Assembly: GCF_008086615.1 (NCBI RefSeq)
Contig: NZ_RXYB01000017.1
Span: 1-64,000, forward strand
Direction: 5' to 3'
DNA: 64,000 nucleotides
DNA from: Acetobacterium tundrae
Lineage (GTDB): Bacteria > Bacillota > Clostridia > Eubacteriales > Eubacteriaceae
Positions 11,174 through 19,567 of the stretch are shown piece by piece; position 1 is the stretch's first letter, and the number at the start of each line of letters is the position of its first letter. The position numbers were made by a program, and so were the translations under genes. The notes under the pieces were generated by a model, which saw nothing but the letters and a program-made list of their open reading frames with translations, searched no databases and was not told the origin of the DNA.

Positions 11174-12193
11174 ATGGAAACGCGAATACTGGGAAAAACC
11201 GGATTAGAAGTATCCCTCATTGGGTTTGGTGGTATTCCAATTCAACGATGTAAACAATGGGAAGTAGATGAAATTGTTGAAAATCTTATTGAAGAAGGCG
11301 TCAATTTTATTGACACTGCCAGATCTTACACCAATAGTGAAAAAATGCTGGGGGAAGCCCTGAAAAATTGGGGTCGAGAAAATTTTTACTTGGCCACAAA
11401 AACCCCAAAATTAAGCTATGATGATGTATTGGCTGATGTAAAAACAAGCCTGAGTGAATTACAAACCGACAGCATTGATTTATATCAATTCCATAATGCT
11501 AAAACAATAGCCGCCTATGAGACCATCATGGGACCTAACGGCGGTTACTCCGCGCTGGTTGAGTGTCAAGAAAAAGGTCTCATTCAGCACATTGGAATCA
11601 CCTCCCATAGCTATGAAGTATTAGATCGTGCGCTGGATGAAGATAAATTTGAAACCATTCAATTTCCCTACAATATTGTCGAAAATCGAGGCGCCAGTCT
11701 TTTTGAAAAAGCTAAGCTAAAAAACATTGGCGTCATCATCATGAAGCCCCTGGCCGGCGGTGCTTTTATGAATCCTAACTACGCTCTCCGCTGGGTAGCC
11801 GAAAATCCCAATATTTCAGTCTTAATACCTGGTATGGATTCTGTTAAACAAGTTCTTGAAAATGCTGTTGTTGGAAACAATTTTGTCCCATTAAGTGAAA
11901 AAGAACGTCATACGCTTGAATCCGATGCCAATGCTTTGGGGAAAACATTTTGCCGTCGCTGCGGATACTGCGCACCCTGTTCCCAGGGCATCGATATCCC
12001 GATGCAGTTCATTGTGGAAGGCTACTACCGTCGTTACGATCTTGAAGAATGGGCTTTGGACCGATACCGAAGTTTTGTAGCCAATGCTTCCGCTTGTATC
12101 GAATGCGGAGAATGCGAACCAAGATGCCCTTATAACCTCCCGATTCGGGAAATGTTGAAAAAGACCCGGGAACTCTTTGATCCATTGGTATAA
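11174..12193 (+). CDS. Aldo/keto reductase with C-terminal ferredoxin-like 4Fe-4S domain
   Basis: The protein has an aldo/keto reductase barrel from METRILGKTGLEVSLIGFGG, with the catalytic set Asp in INFIDTARSYTNSE, Lys in YLATKTP and His in IDLYQFHNA. It carries an added C-terminal domain with Cys motifs CRRCGYCAPC near residue 259 and CIECGECEPRC near residue 307, which should hold one or two 4Fe-4S clusters. This fused type is common in anaerobes; its substrates are mostly unknown, and the clusters suggest electron exchange with ferredoxin-type partners. I chose the ATG at 11174 because GAGGTGG ends 6 nt upstream; a longer frame reaches 11132 without such a site. It is transcribed alone, opposite to pgi, and ends 34 nt before a tandem repeat array with no clear terminator. 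Confidence 0.88.
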   Translation: METRILGKTGLEVSLIGFGGIPIQRCKQWEVDEIVENLIEEGVNFIDTARSYTNSEKMLGEALKNWGRENFYLATKTPKLSYDDVLADVKTSLSELQTDSIDLYQFHNAKTIAAYETIMGPNGGYSALVECQEKGLIQHIGITSHSYEVLDRALDEDKFETIQFPYNIVENRGASLFEKAKLKNIGVIIMKPLAGGAFMNPNYALRWVAENPNISVLIPGMDSVKQVLENAVVGNNFVPLSEKERHTLESDANALGKTFCRRCGYCAPCSQGIDIPMQFIVEGYYRRYDLEEWALDRYRSFVANASACIECGECEPRCPYNLPIREMLKKTRELFDPLV

Positions 12194-12227
12194 ATTCTGA
12201 CAATTTCTATTGATCTTTATAAAAAGT

Positions 12228-12396
12228 TACTTTCGTCTCGTACTTTCGTCTCGTACTTTCGTTTCGTACTTTCGTTTCGTACATTCGTTTCGTACATTCG
12301 TTTCGTACTTTCGTTTCGTACTTTCGTTTCGTACTTTCGTTTCGTACTTTCGTTTCGTACTTTCGTTTCGTACTTTCGTTTCGTACTTTCGTTTCG
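12228..12396. repeat. Thirteen tandem copies of a 13-bp unit
   Basis: The unit TACTTTCGTTTCG is repeated exactly 13 times without any length change. Nine copies are canonical; copies 1-2 (12228-12253) carry CGTCTCG and copies 5-6 (12280-12305) carry TACATTCG. The paired variants suggest duplication in blocks. The array starts 34 nt after the aldo/keto reductase stop and runs straight into the REP-like element at 12396. It can be read as protein because three units make 39 bp, but I see no gene signals. Confidence 0.95.
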
Positions 12397-12473
12397 TAGG
12401 GGCGATCCATGATCGCCCGGAAACGTTAGTATTTAAAACCAAACGCCTGCGGGCGATCATGGATCGCCCCTAC
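12396..12473. repeat. REP-like palindromic element, inverted pair
   Basis: Two arms, 12396-12418 and 12451-12473, are inverted copies of a sequence that is itself palindromic (GGGCGATC-CAT-GATCGCCC core flanked by GTAG). A related element on the other side of gldA shares one arm and the adjacent AAACNTTAGTAT spacer. Such short, mobile intergenic palindromes are often spread by REP-associated tyrosine transposases (RAYT), but no such gene is in this window. Confidence 0.85.
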
Positions 12474-12513
12474 AATCTTGCAGTGCTCCTACAATCTTGT
12501 CTAAACAATAATA

Positions 12514-12556
12514 AAAGGTCAAGATCCTGATTCGTTGAATCAGGATCTTGACCTTT
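12514..12556 (-). terminator. Strong rho-independent terminator after gldA
   Basis: The arms at 12514-12533 and 12537-12556 form a perfect 20-bp stem with a 3-nt loop. On the minus strand it is followed by a U-rich tract. It lies 17 nt past the glycerol dehydrogenase stop codon. Confidence 0.92.
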
Positions 12557-12572
12557 CAAATTTCATTCAGTT

Positions 12573-13673
12573 TTAATATTCTCCTAAATATAAACGGCCA
12601 AGAGCATCGGCCGCCATAATAGCCGCATAAACAACATCTGCGTCCACATCAAAAGGCTCATTATGGATCGTTTCGCCGGGATCAGAAGCAGAAACGGCAA
12701 CAGCCATTATCTTCTCTGGTGTCGGTTCTGAACATCCCAATTCTCCAAGAGTAATCGGCAGCCCAACAGAAAGACAGAAATCAATAACTTCTTCAATATC
12801 ATCCATCGGCTTATCTTCCATGATTAATTGAACCATCAGACCAAATGCCACTTTTTCGCCGTGATACATATGATGACATTCTGTCAGTACCGTTAAGCCA
12901 TTGTGTATGGCATGGGCGGCGGCTAATCCGCCACTTTCAAAACCGACTCCACTAAGGTATGTGTTTGCTTCAATGACATTTTCTACCGCCGGTGTACAGG
13001 ACTTTGTTTCAATTGCCAATTTGGCTTTTAATCCATCTTCAATTAAAATATCATAGCATAATTTTGCCAATGCCAGGGCTGATTTCGTGGGATGAGCACC
13101 GGACATTGTCGTTCCATTGGAATCAACAGTCGCCTGAGCTTCAAAATAGGTTGCCAAAGCATCCCCCATACCCGCTACAAAAAGTCGTGCCGGTGCTTCT
13201 TTTATAATATCCGTATCCATGATTACCAACTCAGGATTTTTAGGCAGTACTAAATATTCATCAAAAACTCCGTCTTCGGTATAAACAACAGCCAGTGCCG
13301 AACAGGGTGCATCCGTAGAAGCGATAGAAGGCGCAATAACGACTGGTAATTTTTCATAAAAGGCAACAGATTTTGCAGTATCCAGAGTTTTTCCGCCCCC
13401 AACCCCAACAACAACATCACAGCCTTTTTCTTTGACGATTTTTTGAAGACGGGCAATTTCAACTTTTGAGCATTCTCCGTTAAATTTTTCAGGGGTAAAT
13501 TTAATTCCCGCAGCTTCAAAGTTTGCTTTCAACTCGTCGGCTTTCGTACGCATCATTGTTCCACTCATAAGAACGAGTGCAGATGTACCAAATTTTCCAA
13601 CATGTTCAGGTAATTTACCAACTTCTCCAGCACCTTGAACATAACGGCTAGGAGACATAATGATTTTTTGCAT
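12573..13673 (-). CDS. gldA: Glycerol dehydrogenase (iron/zinc-type)
   Basis: The 366-residue protein belongs to the metal-dependent alcohol dehydrogenase family, glycerol dehydrogenase branch. It oxidises glycerol to dihydroxyacetone with NAD. It shows the NAD-binding GVGGGKTLDTAK near residue 94, APSIASTDAPCSALAVVY near 118, the metal-site Asp in GMGDALATYFEA near 170, and metal-site His residues in AAAHAIHNGLT and HHMYHGEKVAFG. I start at the ATG at 13673, where GGAGGT lies 7 nt upstream; a longer frame to 13748 has no ribosome site. It is a single gene with its own terminator, flanked on both sides by REP-like repeats, which suggests it sits in a variable spot of the chromosome. A related 1,2-diol substrate remains possible. 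Confidence 0.93.
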   Translation of the reverse strand: MQKIIMSPSRYVQGAGEVGKLPEHVGKFGTSALVLMSGTMMRTKADELKANFEAAGIKFTPEKFNGECSKVEIARLQKIVKEKGCDVVVGVGGGKTLDTAKSVAFYEKLPVVIAPSIASTDAPCSALAVVYTEDGVFDEYLVLPKNPELVIMDTDIIKEAPARLFVAGMGDALATYFEAQATVDSNGTTMSGAHPTKSALALAKLCYDILIEDGLKAKLAIETKSCTPAVENVIEANTYLSGVGFESGGLAAAHAIHNGLTVLTECHHMYHGEKVAFGLMVQLIMEDKPMDDIEEVIDFCLSVGLPITLGELGCSEPTPEKIMAVAVSASDPGETIHNEPFDVDADVVYAAIMAADALGRLYLGEY

Positions 13674-13832
13674 TTTTCCTACCTCCGAAAATATATTTGA
13701 TTCTTTTGTAATTATATCAAAGATATTGAAAAATGAATTCGTTATCATCTAAAAAATTCAGCTTACTAGTGATATTATTTTCAATGCGATTTAACGTTTT
13801 CAATTCGATTAGTAATATTTTGCTGAAATGTG

Positions 13833-13854
13833 AAAATAAAAAGCACCCAGCTTT
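13833..13854 (-). terminator. Possible weak terminator downstream of clpB
   Basis: The 5-bp arms at 13840-13844 and 13850-13854 are followed on the minus strand by a U-rich stretch. It is separated from the clpB stop by the REP-like repeats, so termination may occur earlier, for example at the palindrome 13940-13959. Confidence 0.4.
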
Positions 13855-13870
13855 GTTAATTAAACTTGCT

Positions 13871-13959
13871 AGGGCGATCATGGATCGCCCCTACAAATTA
13901 ATCCTTCATACTAATGTTTGCGGACGATCAAGGATCGCCCCTACTTTATTTAAAGTAGG
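13871..13959. repeat. REP-like element, directly repeated arms, plus short palindrome
   Basis: Two copies of the GGGCGATCATGGATCGCCC type palindrome, ending CCCTAC, lie in the same orientation at 13871-13894 and about 13919-13944. The second copy is diverged. The spacer contains ATACTAATGTTTGCGG, the reverse complement of the spacer in the element at 12396-12473, so the two elements are related copies in opposite orientation. A perfect palindrome at 13940-13959 overlaps the right end and could end the clpB transcript. Confidence 0.8.
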
Positions 13960-13986
13960 TAAGGTTTGATAATCGACTCATCTACC

Positions 13987-16590
13987 TTATGCCATAATAA
14001 AATCGCCGTTTGCATTAACGTCAATGGTTAACGCCTGTCCCTCGTGAACGTTACCGCGGATAATTTCTTTTCCAATCATGGTTTCGATGTATTTCTGAAG
14101 GTAACGTTTTAATGGTCTTGCGCCATATGCCGGGTCATAGCCCATATCAATAATGGTTTCGATGGCTTTTGGTGTCAAAGAAATCGTAATTCGTCGCTCA
14201 TCCAATCGTTTTTGCAAATCTTTTAACATCAGCTCGACAATTTTACCGATGGCTTCCTTATTTAATGGTTTGTATAAAACAATTTCATCAATACGGTTTA
14301 GAAACTCCGGTCTGAAATAACTTTTCAAGAGTTCCATTACGGCGGTTTCGGTTTTTTCGGTAATTTCTCCAAAGGCATTGATTCCTTCCAGCAAATACTC
14401 TGAGCCAATATTGGATGTCATAATAATAATGGTGTTTTTGAAATCGACGGTTCTTCCCTGGGAATCCGTAATCCGACCATCATCTAAAATCTGCAGCAGA
14501 ATATTAAAGACATCTTTATGCGCTTTTTCAATTTCATCCAATAGGATGACGCAATATGGTTTACGCCTGACCGCTTCTGTCAGTTGACCGCCTTCTTCAT
14601 AGCCAACGTATCCCGGAGGCGCTCCGATTAAACGTGACACGGAGAATTTTTCCATGTATTCACTCATGTCAATCCGGATCATATTCTCTTCAGAGTCAAA
14701 TAATGTCGCTGCCACCGCCTTCGCCAGTTCTGTTTTACCAACCCCGGTCGGTCCCAGGAACAAGAATGAACCGATTGGACTGTTGGGATTCTTTATCCCG
14801 GCTCTCGAGCGAATGATTGCATCAACAACTTTTTGTATCGGTTCTTCCTGTCCAATGACGCGTTGTTTAAGGGTCTCTTCCAATCCCAGCAGCTTTTCAC
14901 GCTCGCCGGAAACCAGTTTACTCAGCGGTATATTGGTCCAGTCCGAGATAATTTCAGCAATCTCTTCTTCTGTCACTTTTTCGCGTTTTAAACTGTCCCC
15001 TTTACCCTTCTCTTCAGCTTTCTTTTTAATTTCCTCGATTTTCGCCGTTTTTTCTGGAATCAGACCGTATTCCAACTCCGAGGCTTTGCGGTAATCCCCT
15101 TCGCGGATTGCTTTTTCTCGTTCATAACTCAATTGATTCAATTCTTCCTGAAGAGATTTCAGGGTATCCGCTGATTTTTTTTCATTATTCCATTGCATGC
15201 TCATGGCATTGAAACGTTCTTTATACTCTGCCAACTCTTTTTGAAGTCGTTCCAAACGCTCTTTGCTTAATGTATCTTTTTCTTTCTTTAGGGCTACCTC
15301 TTCAATTTCCAACTGCATCATCTTACGACGCACTTCATCCATTTCTTCCGGCATGGAATCCATTTCGGTTCGAATTTTCGCGCAGGCCTCGTCAATTAAG
15401 TCAATGGCTTTATCCGGTAAAAAACGATCCGAGATATATCGGTCCGATAATGTCGCCGCAGCCACCAACGCCGTATCAAGAATCTGGACCCCATGATACC
15501 GTTCATAGGTGTCTTTCAGTCCACGGAGAATTGAAATCGTATCTTCAACGGTTGGTTCATCCACCAATACTGGTTGGAAACGTCTTTCCAATGCCGGATC
15601 TTTTTCAATATACTGTCGATATTCATCCAAGGTCGTTGCCCCAATACAATGAAGCTCGCCTCTTGCCAACATTGGTTTCAGCATGTTTCCGGCATCCATT
15701 GCGCCTTCGGTTTTTCCAGCTCCGACGATGTTGTGCAGTTCATCAATGAACAGAATGATCTCCCCATTGCTGTCGACCACTTCTTTTAACACCGCTTTTA
15801 GTCGTTCTTCAAATTCACCGCGATATTTTGCGCCGGCAACCAAAGCGCCTAAATCCAGGGCAATCAGGCGCTTATTCTTTAACCCCTCGGGTACATCACC
15901 GGCCACAATTCGAATGGCAAGACCTTCCACAATCGCCGTTTTCCCAACCCCCGGTTCACCAATAAGGACCGGATTATTTTTTGTTTTTCGGCTTAAAATT
16001 CGAATAGCATGGCGAATTTCTGAATCACGGCCAATGACCGGGTCAAGTTTGTTATCTTTGGCATCCTGTACTAAATCGTGACCGTATTGGTTCAGAGCTT
16101 CATAGGTTACTTCCGGGTGATCATTTACCACCCGTTGTCCGCCACGAACTTCCTTCAGCACTTTTTCGACGTCCGATTTGGTAATAGCATGATGTTCGAG
16201 AATCTCGACAATCTTAGATTTTTTTCCCAGGCTATAAAGAGCAAGCAATATGCACTCCACCGAAATGTACTGGTCATCTAATTTTTTTGCTTCTTTATAA
16301 GACTCATTTAAAACTTTTTCCGTATCATTGCTAATATATATTTTCCCCTGTTCACGACCGGGACCGGTGACGCTTGGTATTTTAGCAATTTCACTTCGCA
16401 CTTCTTCCGAAATAGTATGCGGATTTTTTCCCAGACGGTCAAATATCCGGCCAACAACCCCATCTTCTTGAGTGATAAGGCTCATCAACAGATGTTCCGG
16501 CTGAATTTCCATATGGTTGTTTTCCCCGGCGATTAATTCAGCTGTTTTAATTGCTTCTAAAGATTTTTGTGTAAATAAATTCATATCCAT
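13987..16590 (-). CDS. clpB: ATP-dependent disaggregase ClpB
   Basis: The 867-residue protein has the full ClpB layout: a Clp N-domain (about 1-150, two repeats), the first AAA+ module with Walker [10 protein letters not shown] near residue 213, a long coiled-coil middle domain (about 405-530), and the second AAA+ module with Walker [10 protein letters not shown] near residue 615 and a C-terminal D2-small domain. The middle domain length separates it from ClpC and ClpA. It rescues aggregated proteins with DnaK. The preceding RHH gene ends 20 nt upstream and points the same way, so the two share a transcript and promoter. I see no CtsR heptad repeat or CIRCE element upstream, so control may rest on the RHH protein. 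Confidence 0.97.
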   Translation of the reverse strand: MDMNLFTQKSLEAIKTAELIAGENNHMEIQPEHLLMSLITQEDGVVGRIFDRLGKNPHTISEEVRSEIAKIPSVTGPGREQGKIYISNDTEKVLNESYKEAKKLDDQYISVECILLALYSLGKKSKIVEILEHHAITKSDVEKVLKEVRGGQRVVNDHPEVTYEALNQYGHDLVQDAKDNKLDPVIGRDSEIRHAIRILSRKTKNNPVLIGEPGVGKTAIVEGLAIRIVAGDVPEGLKNKRLIALDLGALVAGAKYRGEFEERLKAVLKEVVDSNGEIILFIDELHNIVGAGKTEGAMDAGNMLKPMLARGELHCIGATTLDEYRQYIEKDPALERRFQPVLVDEPTVEDTISILRGLKDTYERYHGVQILDTALVAAATLSDRYISDRFLPDKAIDLIDEACAKIRTEMDSMPEEMDEVRRKMMQLEIEEVALKKEKDTLSKERLERLQKELAEYKERFNAMSMQWNNEKKSADTLKSLQEELNQLSYEREKAIREGDYRKASELEYGLIPEKTAKIEEIKKKAEEKGKGDSLKREKVTEEEIAEIISDWTNIPLSKLVSGEREKLLGLEETLKQRVIGQEEPIQKVVDAIIRSRAGIKNPNSPIGSFLFLGPTGVGKTELAKAVAATLFDSEENMIRIDMSEYMEKFSVSRLIGAPPGYVGYEEGGQLTEAVRRKPYCVILLDEIEKAHKDVFNILLQILDDGRITDSQGRTVDFKNTIIIMTSNIGSEYLLEGINAFGEITEKTETAVMELLKSYFRPEFLNRIDEIVLYKPLNKEAIGKIVELMLKDLQKRLDERRITISLTPKAIETIIDMGYDPAYGARPLKRYLQKYIETMIGKEIIRGNVHEGQALTIDVNANGDFIMA

Positions 16591-16609
16591 AATTTTTCCC
16601 TCTTATTTC

Positions 16610-17251
16610 TTATTTCTTGTAATAATATCCGTAAATTTCTTCTAATAAGAAGTTTATATCATTATTATCAACTTCATCGATGTTTGAAAAGTAGGTATTC
16701 ATGGCCCGATCAATCATTTTTAAATATCGGGTCAAATTATCTGTAACTGTTTCAATATCTTGAGATAGTTCTCCGTCAACTTTAAATTCTCTCACAAATT
16801 TATGATTTGTTTGATGCTCCAATAAATCTGTATAATTCTCATCTTTCTCTTTTTCAATATTCATAATAAGCTTAAAGAACTCATCAAAATGATCATTCAA
16901 ATTTTCAGATTTTGTACGGGAACTAATTTTTAATACCGCATATTTCCCCCGCTCACTACTGATAAATTCATAACTGTACCGCACTTTCGGACGATATTTA
17001 TATTTCAAACTCTTGCCAAACTGAATACTCGAATTCTTATTTATTTGACTAACCGATAAGGTATCACTAAAATTTTCATCCAATTGTTCAAGTATTTTCT
17101 GTATTTTTTGCTCAGGAGTTACCATTCCTATTCTTTCAGCTAACATATCATTGATTAATTGGGAGCGGTTGGTATTCTTGGTATAGGCTATTTGATCAAT
17201 CTTTTCAACAATTTCATCAAATAGCATCAGGCTATAGACGCTTTTCTTCAT
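16610..17251 (-). CDS. Ribbon-helix-helix N-terminal protein, putative regulator of clpB
   Basis: The 213-residue protein starts with a segment that looks like a ribbon-helix-helix (CopG/Arc-type) DNA-binding fold: a short strand SVYSLMLFDEIVEKIDQIA followed by a Ser/Asn turn and helix (TNRSQLINDMLAERI), residues 4-42. The remaining 170 residues are charged and mixed alpha/beta, and I do not recognise them; RYSYEFISSERGKYAVLKIS suggests a beta-hairpin sensor part. I chose the ATG at 17251 because AAAGGAG lies 7 nt upstream. It is the first gene of a two-gene unit with clpB (20-nt gap). Its promoter carries several ACATAAT/ATATGT half-sites that could be its own operator. The DNA-binding call is by pattern only; the role in clpB control is inference from position. 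Confidence 0.6.
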   Translation of the reverse strand: MKKSVYSLMLFDEIVEKIDQIAYTKNTNRSQLINDMLAERIGMVTPEQKIQKILEQLDENFSDTLSVSQINKNSSIQFGKSLKYKYRPKVRYSYEFISSERGKYAVLKISSRTKSENLNDHFDEFFKLIMNIEKEKDENYTDLLEHQTNHKFVREFKVDGELSQDIETVTDNLTRYLKMIDRAMNTYFSNIDEVDNNDINFLLEEIYGYYYKK

Positions 17252-17272
17252 ATTCTCACTCCTTTTATATAA

Positions 17273-17311
17273 ATGATAATACATATGTTTTATTATGTCA
17301 AACATATTATG
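17273..17311 (-). promoter_or_regulatory. Sigma-A promoter of the RHH-clpB unit with palindromic half-sites
   Basis: TTGACA (complement of 17296-17301) and TATCAT (complement of 17273-17278) have a 17-nt spacer. The near-palindrome ACATAATATGT just upstream (complement of about 17302-17312) and ACATAAT and ACATATGTATTAT within the spacer form repeated AT-rich half-sites around the -35. This is the layout expected for an autoregulated RHH repressor. Confidence 0.7.
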
Positions 17312-17451
17312 TAATTTACATTGCATTTTATGTTTAATATCAGATACTCTTAAGAATCTTATTATTTATTACATACCCAAACGAACATCAAATAATCTTC
17401 TTAATCACCGGAAACACCTTTTGCCAGTTTCCGGCAGTCTTATTTTTACGC

Positions 17452-17495
17452 AAAAAAAAGCCTGACTACAGCTAATCTGTAATTCAGACTTTTTT
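17452..17495 (-). terminator. Rho-independent terminator after secG
   Basis: A stem with one bulge (about 17460-17470 with 17477-17490) is flanked by A8 on the left and T6 on the right, so it can work in either direction. It lies 16 nt beyond the secG stop. A smaller hairpin (arms 17408-17415 and 17427-17434) lies further left. Confidence 0.8.
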
Positions 17496-17510
17496 GGTTA
17501 AATCGATCGA

Positions 17511-17738
17511 TTATATGATTGAATAAACGAATGCCGACAACATAAATAAAATACCTGATACTTTGGTAGCTTTTTCTAAGAAGCCTTCAAACCCTTTTGC
17601 TTTTTTCTTTCCAAATAAGGATTCAGCGCCACCGGCAATGGCTCCGGACATACCTGCTGCCTTTCCTGGGGATAAAAGTATCGCCGCAACAAGAACTAAA
17701 CTAGAAATAATTAATATAATCAATAAAGCTGTTTTCAT
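17511..17738 (-). CDS. secG: Preprotein translocase subunit SecG
   Basis: The 75-residue protein has two hydrophobic segments (about 2-22 and 54-75) joined by a Gly/Lys-rich loop containing SGAIAGGAESLFGKKKAKGFE, the SecG hallmark. It assists the SecYE channel and SecA in protein export. I start at the ATG at 17738, 8 nt after GGAGG; an earlier in-frame GTG lies inside that ribosome site. It follows the glycolytic operon in the same direction, an order also found in other Firmicutes, but a 257-nt gap with a structured element lies between. Confidence 0.93.
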   Translation of the reverse strand: MKTALLIILIISSLVLVAAILLSPGKAAGMSGAIAGGAESLFGKKKAKGFEGFLEKATKVSGILFMLSAFVYSII

Positions 17739-17827
17739 TGGTATCACCTCCGTAACTAATCGTACAAACTATAATATCATAAAAAATGCTACTTATCAAA
17801 TAGTATTTATATGAACGGTTGCCTATC

Positions 17828-17947
17828 GTCCTGGAGGCACTCGTAAATCATTGTCGGCTGCATGATCGGACAGGCTAACGCCTGTTCGCCATGATGCAGA
17901 GAGTCTGACCCCTTGGTCACAACTGATGTTACGAGTGCCTCCAGGAC
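17828..17947. repeat. Cloverleaf-like 120-bp inverted-repeat element
   Basis: Perfect 19-bp arms (17828-17846 and 17929-17947) close the element, and pairing continues inward with one bulged base (17847-17850 with 17924-17927). Inside are two further hairpins: one with stems 17858-17863/17894-17899 and 17868-17875/17880-17887, and one at 17906-17919 (TGACC-CCTT-GGTCA). The overall fold is a three-way junction. There is no U-run on either side. It may be a non-autonomous mobile element, an RNA processing signal after gpmI, or a barrier to transcription into secG. Confidence 0.8.
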
Positions 17948-17995
17948 TTACTTTTGCACTTAACCTCTAATCAGTTTCATATTTTCACCAAAGTA

Positions 17996-19528
17996 CTATC
18001 GTTGAATCAGGGTTTCTCCGGTCATTTCTTGTGGTTTTGGAAGTCCCATCAGATCCAGCAGGGTCGGTGCAACATCAGCTAGTTTTCCATCATTTCTTAA
18101 TGTGACCTTGCCAGCTCCAACAAGAATGCATTTTACCTGATTGGAGGTATGAGCGGTAAAAGGCTGATTGGTTTCATAATCAATCATTTTTTCAGCATTT
18201 CCATGATCCGCTGTTAACAACACCGTTCCGCCTTTTTTCAAAATAGCCTGAATAACTTTCTGTGAGCAGGTATCAACTACCTCGACGGCTTTTTCCGCTG
18301 CTTCAAAAATACCGGTGTGACCAACCATATCGGCGTTAGCAAAATTAAGCACCATCAGCTGATATTTTTCGCTTTCAATCGCTTCAACCGCTTTTTCTGC
18401 CACTTCAAAAGCACTCATTTCCGGTTTCAAATCATAGGTCGCCACATGCGGTGAGGGTACCAATAAACGGTCTTCCATGGGATACTGCTTTTCCTGTCCG
18501 CCATTAAAAAAATAAGTCACATGGGCATATTTTTCAGTTTCGGCGATTCTTAATTGCGGAATGCCTAAATGACTGAGATATTCCCCTAACGTATTTTTAA
18601 TGGTTTCCGGCTTAAAAGCAATCGAAATATTTTTAAAAGACTGGTCATATTGAGTCATTGAAACAAAGTTGACTGCAAAAAAGCCGTTTTTTCTAGTAAA
18701 CTCATTAAAATCCGGATCAATGAAAGCCCTGGTTATTTCCCTGGCGCGATCCGGTCTGAAATTGAAAAAGATAATGGTGTCATTTGTTTTGATGCGCTTA
18801 TCTTCCTCAGTGTCGATAATTGTTGGCAAAACAAACTCATCGGTGATGCTCTTTGAATAGGTTTCTGCCATCACCTGCAAAGCCGATTTGGCATGTTCGC
18901 CTTCACCGATAGCCATTGCATCATAAGCTTTTTCAACACGATCCCAGCGATTATCCCGATCCATTGCATAATATCGTCCAATAATGGTTGCAATTTTCCC
19001 GATCCCTATTTCTGACATCTTTTCTTCCAAAGCTATGATATGCTTGATTCCGCTATCCGGTGCTGTATCCCGGCCATCCATCAGGCAGTGTACGTAAACC
19101 CGATCAATTCCCTGCTGCTTCGCCAACTCAAGCAACGCATACAGATGACGCTCATGACTGTGAACGCCTCCGTCAGATAATAAACCCATGATGTGAAGGG
19201 CACCACCCTTTTCCTTTGCCGAGCGGATTCCCGAAAGGAATGCTTCATTTTCAAAAAAGTCACCATCTTCAATGGCTTTAGTAATTCGTGTTAACTCCTG
19301 ATAGACGACTCTTCCAGCGCCCAGGTTTAAATGGCCCACCTCGGAATTTCCCATTTGTCCCTCGGGAAGTCCGACCCCAAGGCCGCTTGCCGTAATCAGT
19401 GTATGGGGGTTTTCTTCGTATAATGCTTTGAGAAATGGGGTTTTCGCTTCTTCAACCGCATTCCCCTTCAGGCACTCCGTGCAGCCGTAGCCATCAAGAA
19501 TGATGAGGGCCGTTAATTTATTTTCCAT
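17996..19528 (-). CDS. gpmI: 2,3-bisphosphoglycerate-independent phosphoglycerate mutase
   Basis: The 510-residue protein is full length for the cofactor-independent enzyme, which interconverts 3- and 2-phosphoglycerate using two Mn ions. Asp12 in LDGYG and the phospho-acceptor Ser62 in GQMGNSEVGH are in place. The substrate domain shows HCLMDGRDTAP near residue 148 and GRYYAMDRD near 185. The C-terminal metal site shows NFANADMVGHTG near 395 and TADHGNAEKM near 440. The start has AGAGAG upstream. It is the last gene of the cggR operon, 39 nt after tpiA. The 120-bp structured element follows its stop. Confidence 0.97.
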   Translation of the reverse strand: MENKLTALIILDGYGCTECLKGNAVEEAKTPFLKALYEENPHTLITASGLGVGLPEGQMGNSEVGHLNLGAGRVVYQELTRITKAIEDGDFFENEAFLSGIRSAKEKGGALHIMGLLSDGGVHSHERHLYALLELAKQQGIDRVYVHCLMDGRDTAPDSGIKHIIALEEKMSEIGIGKIATIIGRYYAMDRDNRWDRVEKAYDAMAIGEGEHAKSALQVMAETYSKSITDEFVLPTIIDTEEDKRIKTNDTIIFFNFRPDRAREITRAFIDPDFNEFTRKNGFFAVNFVSMTQYDQSFKNISIAFKPETIKNTLGEYLSHLGIPQLRIAETEKYAHVTYFFNGGQEKQYPMEDRLLVPSPHVATYDLKPEMSAFEVAEKAVEAIESEKYQLMVLNFANADMVGHTGIFEAAEKAVEVVDTCSQKVIQAILKKGGTVLLTADHGNAEKMIDYETNQPFTAHTSNQVKCILVGAGKVTLRNDGKLADVAPTLLDLMGLPKPQEMTGETLIQR

Positions 19529-19567
19529 TTCGTCTCTCTTTTCAATTGAATTCTGCGATGATCGTTA

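Noticed and set aside
12228-12396. CRISPR array
   Set aside because: The copies are directly tandem with no spacers, the unit is 13 bp, and no cas gene is near.
12207-12530. Open frames on both strands through the 13-bp tandem repeat
   Set aside because: The frames exist only because three 13-bp units make 39 bp with no stop codon. The peptides are simple repeats, with no ribosome site and no known domain.
14654-16081. Several long plus-strand frames antisense to clpB
   Set aside because: They lie wholly inside a full-length ClpB gene on the other strand and show no known domain.
16610-17326. Longer start for the RHH protein at 17326
   Set aside because: The ATG at 17251 has AAAGGAG at the correct distance, and the promoter -10 and -35 boxes lie within the longer frame.
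17947-17996. Structured element as a normal terminator of gpmI
   Set aside because: There is no U-run on the minus-strand side of the outer stem, so it is listed as a structured element and not as a rho-independent terminator.
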